Positions 1 through 7,987 of a stretch of DNA of 64,000 bases are shown in pieces. Within the stretch, counting starts at the first letter, position 1. The number at the start of each line of letters is the position of its first letter. Made by a program: the position numbers and the translations under genes. The stretch is from contig CBFHQM010000006.1 in NCBI GenBank assembly GCA_965657965.1, forward strand, positions 27,460 through 91,459, in the 5' to 3' direction. A model generated the notes under the pieces. It saw nothing but the letters and a program-made list of their open reading frames with translations. It did no database searches and was not told where the DNA came from. The stretch comes from UBA8752 sp965657965 (lineage in GTDB: Bacteria; Bacteroidota; Bacteroidia; Flavobacteriales_D; Sanyastnellaceae).

Positions 1-23
1 CCGGAGTCCGGAGCGGCTTTCTC

Positions 24-45
24 AAAAAGGAGGCGTGAAACGCCT
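24..45 (-). terminator. Probable intrinsic terminator of the DUF1573 gene
   Basis: Read on the minus strand just after the stop of the DUF1573 gene, a five-base stem (AGGCG/CGCCT at 31-35 and 41-45) is followed after two bases by a run of five T (A run at 24-28 on the plus strand). The stem is short, so efficiency is uncertain. Confidence 0.5.
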
Positions 46-50
46 GTTTC

Positions 51-494
51 TTACTGCTTATTGGTTGGACCCGCTGCGTTCTTCACAGGTGCTCCGACCT
101 GCTGCGCAACAGCTTCAATCTTGCCCTTGATGCGAATCACCTTGGTCGGCTCATTCGAAGCATTGGACGTGATGGTCACGCTCTTGTTGATCGGTCCAAC
201 ACGCTTGGTGTCGTACTTCACCTTGATGGAGCTGGTCGCACCTGGCATGATGGGATCCTTGTCACACTGGGGAACCGTGCAACCGCAAGATCCTTTGCAA
301 CGAGAAATGATGAGGGGCTCAGTGCCGTCATTGGTGACTGTGAAAACACAGTTTCCGTCACCGCCTTGATCCATGGTTCCGTAATCGTGAACCTCCTTGT
401 CGAGGCTAAGAACAGGACCGTTGACCACTTCTTGAGCAGAAGCAACAGCGAAGCCACCAAAGAGGATGGCGAGGGTAAAAATGACCTTTTTCAT
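51..494 (-). CDS. Secreted DUF1573 domain protein
   Basis: A 147-residue protein with a clear signal peptide (MKKVIFTLAILFGGFAVASA, cleavage near AQE) followed by one DUF1573 domain. The domain is an immunoglobulin-like beta sandwich; visible family features are HDYGTM near residue 38, FTVTNDGTEPLII and the cysteine-containing segment KGSCGCTVP. DUF1573 proteins are abundant periplasmic or surface proteins in Bacteroidota with no firmly known biochemical role. The gene is single, diverges from valS across 124 bases and ends at a small hairpin. The glutamine and asparagine-rich tail after residue 128 looks unstructured. The family call is secure; the function is not known. Confidence 0.88.
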   Translation of the reverse strand: MKKVIFTLAILFGGFAVASAQEVVNGPVLSLDKEVHDYGTMDQGGDGNCVFTVTNDGTEPLIISRCKGSCGCTVPQCDKDPIMPGATSSIKVKYDTKRVGPINKSVTITSNASNEPTKVIRIKGKIEAVAQQVGAPVKNAAGPTNKQ

Positions 495-581
495 GATGTG
501 AAAGGGAGTTGTTTTTTCTTGAATTGAAGATAAGCATGTCCTTTCGCAGGTTAGAAAAGGATTAACGCGGTTTTAACAGGC

Positions 582-589
582 TAAATTTG
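582..589 (+). promoter_or_regulatory. Candidate -7 element (TAAATTTG) for valS
   Basis: TAAATTTG matches the Bacteroidota -7 consensus TAnnTTTG and lies 29 bases before the valS start codon. A clean TTG -33 element is not seen at the expected distance, so only the -7 half is supported. Confidence 0.45.
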
Positions 590-618
590 CAGCTGCATAC
601 GAATCCTACGCTCGCGTC

Positions 619-3273
619 ATGGCCCAAGACATACCCTCCCATTACGACCCCACCACTGTTGAGGACCGCTGGACCCAAACTTGGGAAGAAGCCAAAGCTT
701 TTCGCAGTGTCCCGGACGATCGAGAACCCTACACGATTGTGATTCCCCCTCCCAATGTGACCGGTGTTTTGCACATGGGACACATGCTCAACAACACCAT
801 CCAAGACGTGTTGGTGCGCCGGGCGCGCATGCAGGGGAAAAACGCCTGTTGGGTACCGGGAACCGACCACGCCTCCATTGCAACGGAAGCCAAGGTCGTT
901 CGAAGGCTGCGGGATCAGGGGATTAAGAAATCGGACCTGAGTCGTGATGCCTTTCTCGAGCACGCTTGGGATTGGACGCGTGAACACGGCGGCATCATTC
1001 TCAAGCAACTTCGGAAACTGGGCGCGAGCTGCGATTGGGAGCGCACCAATTTCACACTCGATGCGCACTACAGCAAGAGCGTTATCGACACCTTTCTTGA
1101 CCTCCACGCCAAAGGCCACATTTACCGCGGATTGCGCATGGTCAACTGGGACCCTCAAGCCCTCACCGCCGTGAGCGACGAAGAGGTCCTTCACACCGAA
1201 GAGCAATCCAAGTTGCATCACGTCAAGTATCAGGTGGAAGGCAGCGACGAGTGGCTGACCATTGCCACGACTCGTCCAGAAACCATTCTCGCCGATGCCG
1301 CCATCTGCGTTCACCCCGACGATGAGCGGTACACCCACCTTCACGGAAAACGTGCCATTGTGCCCATTGCTGGGCGCAGCATCCCCATCATTCAAGACGA
1401 CTACGTCGATCAAGAATTTGGAACCGGTTGTCTCAAGGTGACCCCCGCACACGACCCAAATGACCACGAACTGGGCCAAAAGCACAACTTGGAGGTCATC
1501 GACATGCTCAACCCCAACGGCAGCGTCAATGCCGTGGGTGGAGAATTTGAAGGACAAGACCGATTTGAAGCACGGAAGACCTTTACTGCGGCCTTAGACA
1601 AGGCTGGGCATCTGGTTAAAGTCGAAGAGCACCCGAACAAAGTGGGCCGCTCTGAGCGCACGGGAGCGATCATCGAGCCCCGCTTGTCCATGCAGTGGTT
1701 TGTGGCCATGGAAGAGCTGGCAAAGCCTGCCTTGGATCACGTGATGGACGACACGATTCAGTTCCACCCCGCCAAATTCAAGAACAGCTACCGCAACTGG
1801 ATGGAAAACGTCAAGGATTGGTGCATTTCGCGCCAACTTTGGTGGGGACATCGCATTCCAGCCTGGTATTACGCAGGAGAGCCCACCTCTGCAGAAGCCA
1901 AGTTCGTGGTCGCCGCCGATGCCGACACTGCAGCCAAAATGGCCACAGAAGCCGCGGGACGTCCCATATCTGCTGCAGATCTGCGCCAAGACGAAGACGT
2001 TTTGGATACGTGGTTCAGCTCTTGGCTCTGGCCCATCAGCGTGTTTGACGGCTTCAATTCCAAAGAAGAAGTTGACTACTACTACCCCACCAACGACCTG
2101 GTGACTGCACCCGAAATCATGTTCTTCTGGGTGGCGCGCATGATCATTGCGGGCTACGAGTATCGCCAAGCGCCTCCGTTTAAAAACGTCTACTACACCG
2201 GAATCGTTCGGGACAAGCAAGGCCGGAAAATGTCCAAGTCTTTGGGCAACAGCCCTGACCCCATAGAATTGATGAAGCAATTCGGAGCGGACGGCGTAAG
2301 GGTAGGCATGCTGCTGACCTCCCCCGCCGGCAACGACTTGCCGTTTGACGAATCTCTTTGCGAGCAAGGACGCAACTTCTCCAACAAAATCTGGAACGCA
2401 TTCCGCCTGGTCAAAGGGTGGGAAGTCAGCGAAGACGCCGCACAACCCGATCACGCCGCCTCCGGAATTCAATGGTTTGAAGCGCGCTCAGAGGAAGTCC
2501 TGGTGGACATTGAAAAGGCCTTTGCCGAATTCCGTCTGAGTGAAGCCCTAATGGCTACGTACAAGCACATCTGGGACGACTTCTGCTCTTGGTATTTAGA
2601 ACTGGCCAAGCCCACATACGGGTCTCCGTGCGACCGTGCCACATACGACGCCACAGTTCGGCTGTTCGAGCGCATGTTGTCCTTGCTCCACCCCTTCATG
2701 CCCTTTCTCTCCGAGGAAGTGTATAGCCTCTTGGAAGAACGGGAAGCAGGCACCCTACTTTGCAACTCTCCCTTCCCTGTTCGTTCCGAAACACCCGTGA
2801 ACCGGACACTGCTTGCCGATTTCGAACTGACCACGCGCATTGTAGCCGAGGTGCGGGGCATTCGTCAAAAGGGACACATTCCCAACAAACAAGCTTTGGA
2901 CCTGAAGGTGATTGTGGACAAGGAGGGCAAGCCCTATCCCGCTCAGCTCGAGTCTGTGGTGCGCCACCTCTGCAACGTCACAAGTGTGGACCGGATTGAA
3001 GAGAAAATAACCGGTGCATTTGGTTTCGTTCTGGAGACCCATGAGTTCTTCATTCCCGCAGGAGATGCAGTGGACCTTGACGCCGAGAAGGAGAAGATTC
3101 AAAAGGACCTCGATTACCAAGCGGGCTTCTTGAACATCATCCGAAAGAAGCTCAGCAACGAGAAATTTGTATCGGGTGCACCTGAACAGGTGGTGGCCGC
3201 AGAACGCGCCAAAGAAGCCGACGCCGTCGCCAAAATCGAAGTGTTAAAGGCCCAACTTTTGTCCCTGGGCTAA
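619..3273 (+). CDS. valS: Valine--tRNA ligase
   Basis: This 884-residue class I aminoacyl-tRNA synthetase charges tRNA-Val with valine in the cytoplasm. The HIGH-type signature is present as PPNVTGVLHMGHM near residues 44-56, and the KMSKS loop as GRKMSKSLGNSPDP near residue 535. Between them is the CP1 editing domain (TTRPETILADAA, about residues 217-228), which hydrolyses mischarged Thr-tRNA. The anticodon-binding domain follows (about 620-760) and the C-terminal 70 residues form the charged coiled coil typical of ValRS. Length is normal for the family. It starts at ATG 619, preceded by a TAAATTTG box. The next gene is convergent, so valS appears to be a single-gene unit. Confidence 0.98.
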   Translation: MAQDIPSHYDPTTVEDRWTQTWEEAKAFRSVPDDREPYTIVIPPPNVTGVLHMGHMLNNTIQDVLVRRARMQGKNACWVPGTDHASIATEAKVVRRLRDQGIKKSDLSRDAFLEHAWDWTREHGGIILKQLRKLGASCDWERTNFTLDAHYSKSVIDTFLDLHAKGHIYRGLRMVNWDPQALTAVSDEEVLHTEEQSKLHHVKYQVEGSDEWLTIATTRPETILADAAICVHPDDERYTHLHGKRAIVPIAGRSIPIIQDDYVDQEFGTGCLKVTPAHDPNDHELGQKHNLEVIDMLNPNGSVNAVGGEFEGQDRFEARKTFTAALDKAGHLVKVEEHPNKVGRSERTGAIIEPRLSMQWFVAMEELAKPALDHVMDDTIQFHPAKFKNSYRNWMENVKDWCISRQLWWGHRIPAWYYAGEPTSAEAKFVVAADADTAAKMATEAAGRPISAADLRQDEDVLDTWFSSWLWPISVFDGFNSKEEVDYYYPTNDLVTAPEIMFFWVARMIIAGYEYRQAPPFKNVYYTGIVRDKQGRKMSKSLGNSPDPIELMKQFGADGVRVGMLLTSPAGNDLPFDESLCEQGRNFSNKIWNAFRLVKGWEVSEDAAQPDHAASGIQWFEARSEEVLVDIEKAFAEFRLSEALMATYKHIWDDFCSWYLELAKPTYGSPCDRATYDATVRLFERMLSLLHPFMPFLSEEVYSLLEEREAGTLLCNSPFPVRSETPVNRTLLADFELTTRIVAEVRGIRQKGHIPNKQALDLKVIVDKEGKPYPAQLESVVRHLCNVTSVDRIEEKITGAFGFVLETHEFFIPAGDAVDLDAEKEKIQKDLDYQAGFLNIIRKKLSNEKFVSGAPEQVVAAERAKEADAVAKIEVLKAQLLSLG

Positions 3274-3283
3274 TCCTCCGTTT

Positions 3284-3682
3284 TCACTTCGGCCGCGTCA
3301 GCAAGCGATCGAGACTGTATCGACCTCCGCCCATGAGCGCGGTCACCACGAAAGGCAACAAGAAGAGCAAGGCATGCTCCTTGTCGCTAAGAGGGTCGCC
3401 CGCGTGAGCGCCGAAAGCAGCCACCGCCATGGTGATCGCAGCGGGAATGGACATCCATCGGGTCAACAGACCCAACAGAATGAACACCGGCGCCACCAAC
3501 TCCCCGAGCACAGCGAGGGAGAGCGAGACTTCTGTGCCAAGCCCCATCCAATCGTAGAATTGAACTTCTCCGGCCTTGAGGCCTTCCATGAGCCGGTTGA
3601 ACTTTCCCCAACCATGAGGCACCATGAGGCCAGCTGCACCCACGCGCAGCAACAATAGAGAAACGTCTTTTTGCCAGTTCAT
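3284..3682 (-). CDS. DoxX family membrane protein
   Basis: A 132-residue, four-helix inner-membrane protein. The N-terminal helix (LLLLRVGAAGLMVPHGWGKF) carries the GxxMxxHGxxK pattern of DoxX/DoxD-like proteins, and helices follow at about residues 50-72, 77-95 and 102-122. The family includes subunits of quinone-linked oxidoreductases and many proteins of unknown role; substrate cannot be inferred here. ATG 3682 is chosen over an upstream in-frame start because it places the conserved MNWQKD..LLLRVG start correctly. It converges with valS, the stop codons being 10 bases apart. A repeated hairpin element lies 36-78 bases upstream of the start. Confidence 0.85.
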   Translation of the reverse strand: MNWQKDVSLLLLRVGAAGLMVPHGWGKFNRLMEGLKAGEVQFYDWMGLGTEVSLSLAVLGELVAPVFILLGLLTRWMSIPAAITMAVAAFGAHAGDPLSDKEHALLFLLPFVVTALMGGGRYSLDRLLTRPK

Positions 3683-3717
3683 ACCGCAAAATAGCGCGCC
3701 AAAAGGCACAACACGAA

Positions 3718-3760
3718 GAAGGCCGCCCGACGTTTCGAGCGGCCTTCCATAACCAAAACC
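3718..3760. repeat. Hairpin plus AACCAAAACC element, copy 1
   Basis: On the plus strand, stem GAAGGCCGC (3718-3726) pairs with 3739-3747. Inside, CGA/TCG (3728-3730, 3735-3737) closes a CGTT loop. AACCAAAACC follows at 3751-3760. The same layout recurs at 24407-24449 and 34715-34765. In the minus direction this precedes the DoxX gene. There is no T run on either side that would make it a standard terminator. Confidence 0.6.
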
Positions 3761-3875
3761 TAGAAGCCGTCGGGCAAAATCTCCGAGTCCACCCGACCCG
3801 CCGAATGTGCCCCACTATCCCGCCCATAAGACAACCTCTTTACTGCCGTGGCTCAAACGTTTACCGCCGTTAAAA

Positions 3876-3905
3876 CAAAAAAGGCGCCCCGAAGGGCGCC
3901 TTTTT
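3876..3905. terminator. Bidirectional intrinsic terminator
   Basis: Perfect stem GGCGCCC (3883-3889) and GGGCGCC (3894-3900) with a CGAA loop, flanked by an A run (3877-3882) on the left and TTTTT (3901-3905) on the right, so it can act in both directions. It lies 28 bases past the stop of the minus-strand gene ending at 3934. Confidence 0.85.
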
Positions 3906-3933
3906 GCTTCTCATCAATGAATGAGACTTAAAA

Positions 3934-6900
3934 TCAATCGCAGGCACTGCCAAACGAACCGAGCAACAAGAGCAGGTCACCCACAGCTGTGGCACCGTCT
4001 CCGTCAAGGTCTGTTGGGCAAGCACTCGTACCCGAAATCTGGCATGACCCGTCATCCACATTGGCTGCAGGGTTAAAGTTGTCTGCGTCTGCGTAAGTAC
4101 ATCCCTCCATGATGCTGGTCGCACAACTTCCGTCGTCCTCACCGGCAAATGGATTGTACTCTGCACTGAATGGGTCTGTGCAACCTGCGCACAATCCACA
4201 TTCTCCATAGCAAGCGGCCTCCAAAGTCATGGGGCTACCAGAAACGGTCACGGAACGCTGTGCATCACAGCCGCCTGAAATGGTCTCCGTTGACCCTCCA
4301 TTGGCGTAGTTGAACGTATACGTCCCCTCACCCAAAATGAGGGTAGTCTCCCAAACACCGTATCCCATCAAGGCCATCGCAGATGCACCAGCTCCAAAGG
4401 AACCTGACACCTCCATGCCGCCATCGACAGTGATGTTGGTTGCGTTCACACGGAACACAATCTCGTATTGGCAACTGCCATCGTCTGTGTTCGCACCTGA
4501 GTCAAAGTTGACCGCGTCCATGTTGGTACAACCGTTGTAGTTACAAGGTCCTTCATCGGTTGCATTCGCGTCGTAGTTGTCGGCATTCACGTCGCCACAA
4601 CCCGCCACTTCTTGACAATCCAACACCCCGTCTTGGTCAGTGTCGGTGTAGTCACACAACAAGCTCAAATCACAAGGACTTGTGAATCCACAAGCAGTTG
4701 GATCACCACAACCCGCAGTAAAGCTGTTCATCGGTGCTGCCCAGAGGTACTGGGTGCCGAGAACGGGCACAATCGTGCGCCAAACTCCGTTTTGCTGTGC
4801 CAAGGTCAAGATGTTACCAGACAGGTTAACCGTGAACTGGCCTCCGCACATGCCCACTGGGGTTGTGCTGACAATGCCCACCAAAAGTGACAACAATCCT
4901 CCAGTAGGGTCGGAGATATTGGACATCACGAGGGGACCTCCAGTGCCGTCCCCGAGGAACACACCATTGACCGCAACGTTGGGGTTCACACCGCCGTCCA
5001 ACTCGCATCCACCAGCCAGAGCTTCGTTCTCTGTGCCTGTCAAGGTCAAACCGACCAACCAGACATTCTCAGCACCTGTTGGGAGCACCGTGTCCATGTA
5101 GTCACATGAGCCATCGTCCTCGTTGGCAAAGCCATCGTAGTTACAGGCAATCACATCTGTACATCCAGGAACAGTCAATGAGTTGCCTTCGCAATCAAAG
5201 CCTTCGGCAGCGTAGTCACATGAACCGTCGTCCGTCGTAGACAACGCGCTGTAGTTGCAAGCCGCTTCATCCGTACAACCAGGTCCCAATTCTGCAACAT
5301 CAAGGCTAACGGCCAAACGAGGTGCGGTGTAATCGGCAATCACATCAATCCAAAAAGAGGCCTCAGCAGGACCCATAGTTGGGTTCAACGTCAACTGCGT
5401 TGCGGCAATGGTTGTTCCATTGGCAGCATCCACAGCTTCTGTTGTGGCCACATCCCACCACTGCCATGGTGAACCATCAAATGGCTCAGTAGGCTCATTA
5501 TTTTCGTTGTAGTTGTTCATAACGGGATACAAACCATCCCAGCCTTGATTGCCCAAAGCCGCTGCTGGGTCGGGCAAGCCGATCTCTGCAAACACAGCGT
5601 TGTTGTTGGTGGCGTAACCGTTGATCTCTGAATGGATGTCATATGCACCACTCACTTCCACAACGGGCTCGTTGGTGGTCGGCACAATCAAAACGCCGGT
5701 GTTGTAGGGCGCAAACTGGTCGTGGGGAGCATGGAAGCTCACAGTGGGAACATCTCCTTCGTCCAACCAGTTCAGGTCGCCCAGAGCGCCACCCAAGTTC
5801 ATTTGGAAGTTGAAGTCAGAATCGTATCCCACGTGGTTGGCAATGCAAAGCTGGAAGCCACCAGACGATGCAGGAGCGTATGTATCGGTGGTCGCATTTG
5901 GATCACCGTGAATGGACTCAACGACCATTGGGATAGAAGAACCGTCGCCTGGATCGTAGAAGAACTTCTCGATTGGCGCTCCCGCATCGGTGAGGATGAT
6001 GTCGTTGTAGTTCGAAATTCCAGCAGAGGCCAAGGTGATGTATCCACCCGTTCCTTCTCCGAACATCGCAATCTTGTCGCTTGCGACGCCATATGGATTG
6101 CTGTCTTCTGCTACTGTTTTCCGGAAGAAGCGAACGGCCGTGCGGCTGTCCTGGACTCCGCGGTAAGCGGCTTGAATCAATTGGAGCGTCCGCTCTGACT
6201 GGGTTGCTGCGGTGGGGTTCCACCCGAGGCGATAGTCACAACTTGCAACCACGTATCCTTTCTTGGCAAACTCAGTACAAATGGCCACTGTTGCTGAGTC
6301 GGTCTTGTTACCCAAAGCGCTTCCATTCACGTACTGGGGCAAGAAGTTTCCAGTGTGGAAATACAGAATCAATGGACGGTTGGTTTGCGTGTCTCCCGTG
6401 GGCTCATACAAATCCAACATCAATGGCTGAGCCGCTGGCGGCTGGCCCTGCAATGCTGGAATCACCGTAACGTTCGTTCCGTATTGGATGTTGGAGGTCA
6501 CTGTGACTTCGGGGAACACCTCATCGATGTAGCGCACGCCGTTGCTGTTGATTTGACCTTCTGTCAAGGTACCCAACGCCAATCCCATCCGAGGCGTGTT
6601 GTAATCCATGATTTGATCAATCCATCCCATGGCCTCGGCCTCTCCCATTGTTGGGTTCAACGTCAATTGAGTGGCCAAAATGGTCGTGCCTGCGTAGTCG
6701 TCGTAAGCCTGAGTCGCTGCCTCGCTCCACCACTGCCATGGTGAGCTGTCGAAGGGCTCGGTTGGCTCTCCTGCTTCGTTGTAGCTGTTGAGCACGGGAA
6801 AGAGTCCATCCCAGCCACCGTTGTTTTCGGAAGCCGCATCCTCAATATCGGCATCCGCAAACACCGCGTTGTTGTTGGTGGCATAGCCGTTAATCTCTTC

Positions 6901-7866
6901 GTGAACGTCATAAGCGCCACTCACCTCCACAACGGGTTCGTTGGTTGTGGGAACGATCAATACCGCAGTTTCATACGGGGCAAAAGGATCGTGTGGGCAT
7001 TGGAAGCTCACCATGGGCACATCGCCTTCATCCAACCAGTTCAAATCACCCAGCGCACCGCCAAGGTTCATTTGGAAGTTGAAGTCAGAACTGTAACCTA
7101 CGTGATTCGCCATGCACAATTGGAATCCACCGGACGAAGCAGGAGCGTATGTATCTGTTGTCGCGTTGGGGTCTCCGTGAATGCCCTCAATCACCATAGG
7201 AATGGAAGAGCCGTCACCTGGATCGTAGTAAAACTTAGAAATGGGCTGACCTAAATCATCAAGGATGATGTCTGCATAGTTTGAAATGCCGGCTGAAGCC
7301 ATGGTGATGTAACCACCTGTGCCTTCGCCCAACAAGGCAATCTTGCTGTCATCGATTCCGAAGTTGTTGCTGTCCTCTGCCACAGACTTCCGGAAGAAAC
7401 GCACAGCTGTGCGGCTGTCTTGGACGCCGCGGTAAGCCGCTTGAATCAACTGAAGCGTGCGCTCAGATTGCGTTGCTGCAGTTGGGTTCCATCCCACACG
7501 GTAGTCCACACTGGCCACCACATATCCCATTTTGGCATATCGTGTGCAAATCTCCACGCCAGCACTGTCCGTCTTGGTTCCAAGCGGGCTGCCGTTGACG
7601 TACTGTGGCAAAAAGTTTCCTGTGTGGAAGTACAACAGCAGGGGACGATCGGTCTCCGTGTCTCCTGCTGGCTCGTACAAGTCCAACATCAAAGGCTGTG
7701 GTGCGGGGGCCAAGCCCTGCAATGCCGTGATCACGGTAATGTTGGTTCCGTACTGAATGTTGGACGTCACGTCCACGTCGGTGAATACCTCGTTGAGGTA
7801 CCTCGTCTGTGCGCTGGCAGACAGACAGATGGCAAAGGCAGCCATCAGAAGACAAGTTTGCTTCAT
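3934..7866 (-). CDS. Secreted protein with two tandem esterase-like domains, GCTD repeats and a dockerin-like C-terminus
   Basis: A 1,310-residue exported protein. A signal peptide (MKQTCLLMAAFAICLSASAQ) is followed by two alpha/beta-hydrolase-type domains, residues 22-444 and 445-868, highly similar to each other over the whole unit. Each carries an oxyanion-type HTGN segment and the nucleophile-elbow region GEGTGG (residues 180-185 and 603-608), where active esterases have GxSxG; the serine is a glycine in both copies. Then come GCTD..ACNY..DDGSC repeats (two at about 875-930, more towards the end), an E-set/CBM-like module (VSGSFGAGASAMALMG, near 1160-1240), and a final dockerin-like loop DLDGDGATAVGDLLLLLG. 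Start ATG 7866 is chosen because it begins the signal peptide. Without the serine, ordinary esterase activity is unlikely; binding or a structural role is possible. Confidence 0.82.
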   Translation of the reverse strand: MKQTCLLMAAFAICLSASAQTRYLNEVFTDVDVTSNIQYGTNITVITALQGLAPAPQPLMLDLYEPAGDTETDRPLLLYFHTGNFLPQYVNGSPLGTKTDSAGVEICTRYAKMGYVVASVDYRVGWNPTAATQSERTLQLIQAAYRGVQDSRTAVRFFRKSVAEDSNNFGIDDSKIALLGEGTGGYITMASAGISNYADIILDDLGQPISKFYYDPGDGSSIPMVIEGIHGDPNATTDTYAPASSGGFQLCMANHVGYSSDFNFQMNLGGALGDLNWLDEGDVPMVSFQCPHDPFAPYETAVLIVPTTNEPVVEVSGAYDVHEEINGYATNNNAVFADADIEDAASENNGGWDGLFPVLNSYNEAGEPTEPFDSSPWQWWSEAATQAYDDYAGTTILATQLTLNPTMGEAEAMGWIDQIMDYNTPRMGLALGTLTEGQINSNGVRYIDEVFPEVTVTSNIQYGTNVTVIPALQGQPPAAQPLMLDLYEPTGDTQTNRPLILYFHTGNFLPQYVNGSALGNKTDSATVAICTEFAKKGYVVASCDYRLGWNPTAATQSERTLQLIQAAYRGVQDSRTAVRFFRKTVAEDSNPYGVASDKIAMFGEGTGGYITLASAGISNYNDIILTDAGAPIEKFFYDPGDGSSIPMVVESIHGDPNATTDTYAPASSGGFQLCIANHVGYDSDFNFQMNLGGALGDLNWLDEGDVPTVSFHAPHDQFAPYNTGVLIVPTTNEPVVEVSGAYDIHSEINGYATNNNAVFAEIGLPDPAAALGNQGWDGLYPVMNNYNENNEPTEPFDGSPWQWWDVATTEAVDAANGTTIAATQLTLNPTMGPAEASFWIDVIADYTAPRLAVSLDVAELGPGCTDEAACNYSALSTTDDGSCDYAAEGFDCEGNSLTVPGCTDVIACNYDGFANEDDGSCDYMDTVLPTGAENVWLVGLTLTGTENEALAGGCELDGGVNPNVAVNGVFLGDGTGGPLVMSNISDPTGGLLSLLVGIVSTTPVGMCGGQFTVNLSGNILTLAQQNGVWRTIVPVLGTQYLWAAPMNSFTAGCGDPTACGFTSPCDLSLLCDYTDTDQDGVLDCQEVAGCGDVNADNYDANATDEGPCNYNGCTNMDAVNFDSGANTDDGSCQYEIVFRVNATNITVDGGMEVSGSFGAGASAMALMGYGVWETTLILGEGTYTFNYANGGSTETISGGCDAQRSVTVSGSPMTLEAACYGECGLCAGCTDPFSAEYNPFAGEDDGSCATSIMEGCTYADADNFNPAANVDDGSCQISGTSACPTDLDGDGATAVGDLLLLLGSFGSACD
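5263..7803 (-). repeat. Tandem duplication of a 1,269-base coding unit
   Basis: Residues 22-444 and 445-868 of the esterase-like protein align without large gaps, and long stretches are identical (for example NPTAATQSERTLQLIQAAYR and GDPNATTDTYAPASSGGFQL in both). The unit is 423 codons. The high identity suggests a fairly recent duplication or ongoing gene conversion. Confidence 0.9.
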
Positions 7867-7987
7867 AGTTTGGTCTCTAGAATGAAAGGGTAAGATAGAC
7901 ATCTAATGGGAGTGTGTAGATATTACACAACCCATTCGTCGAAGGAAATTCGAGAAATTTGTAAGCGTTTGGTGAGATTCCGATGAA

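Noticed and set aside
562..1557. Long open frame antisense to valS
   Set aside because: It lies wholly opposite a well-supported gene, has no family signature and reflects the codon bias of valS.
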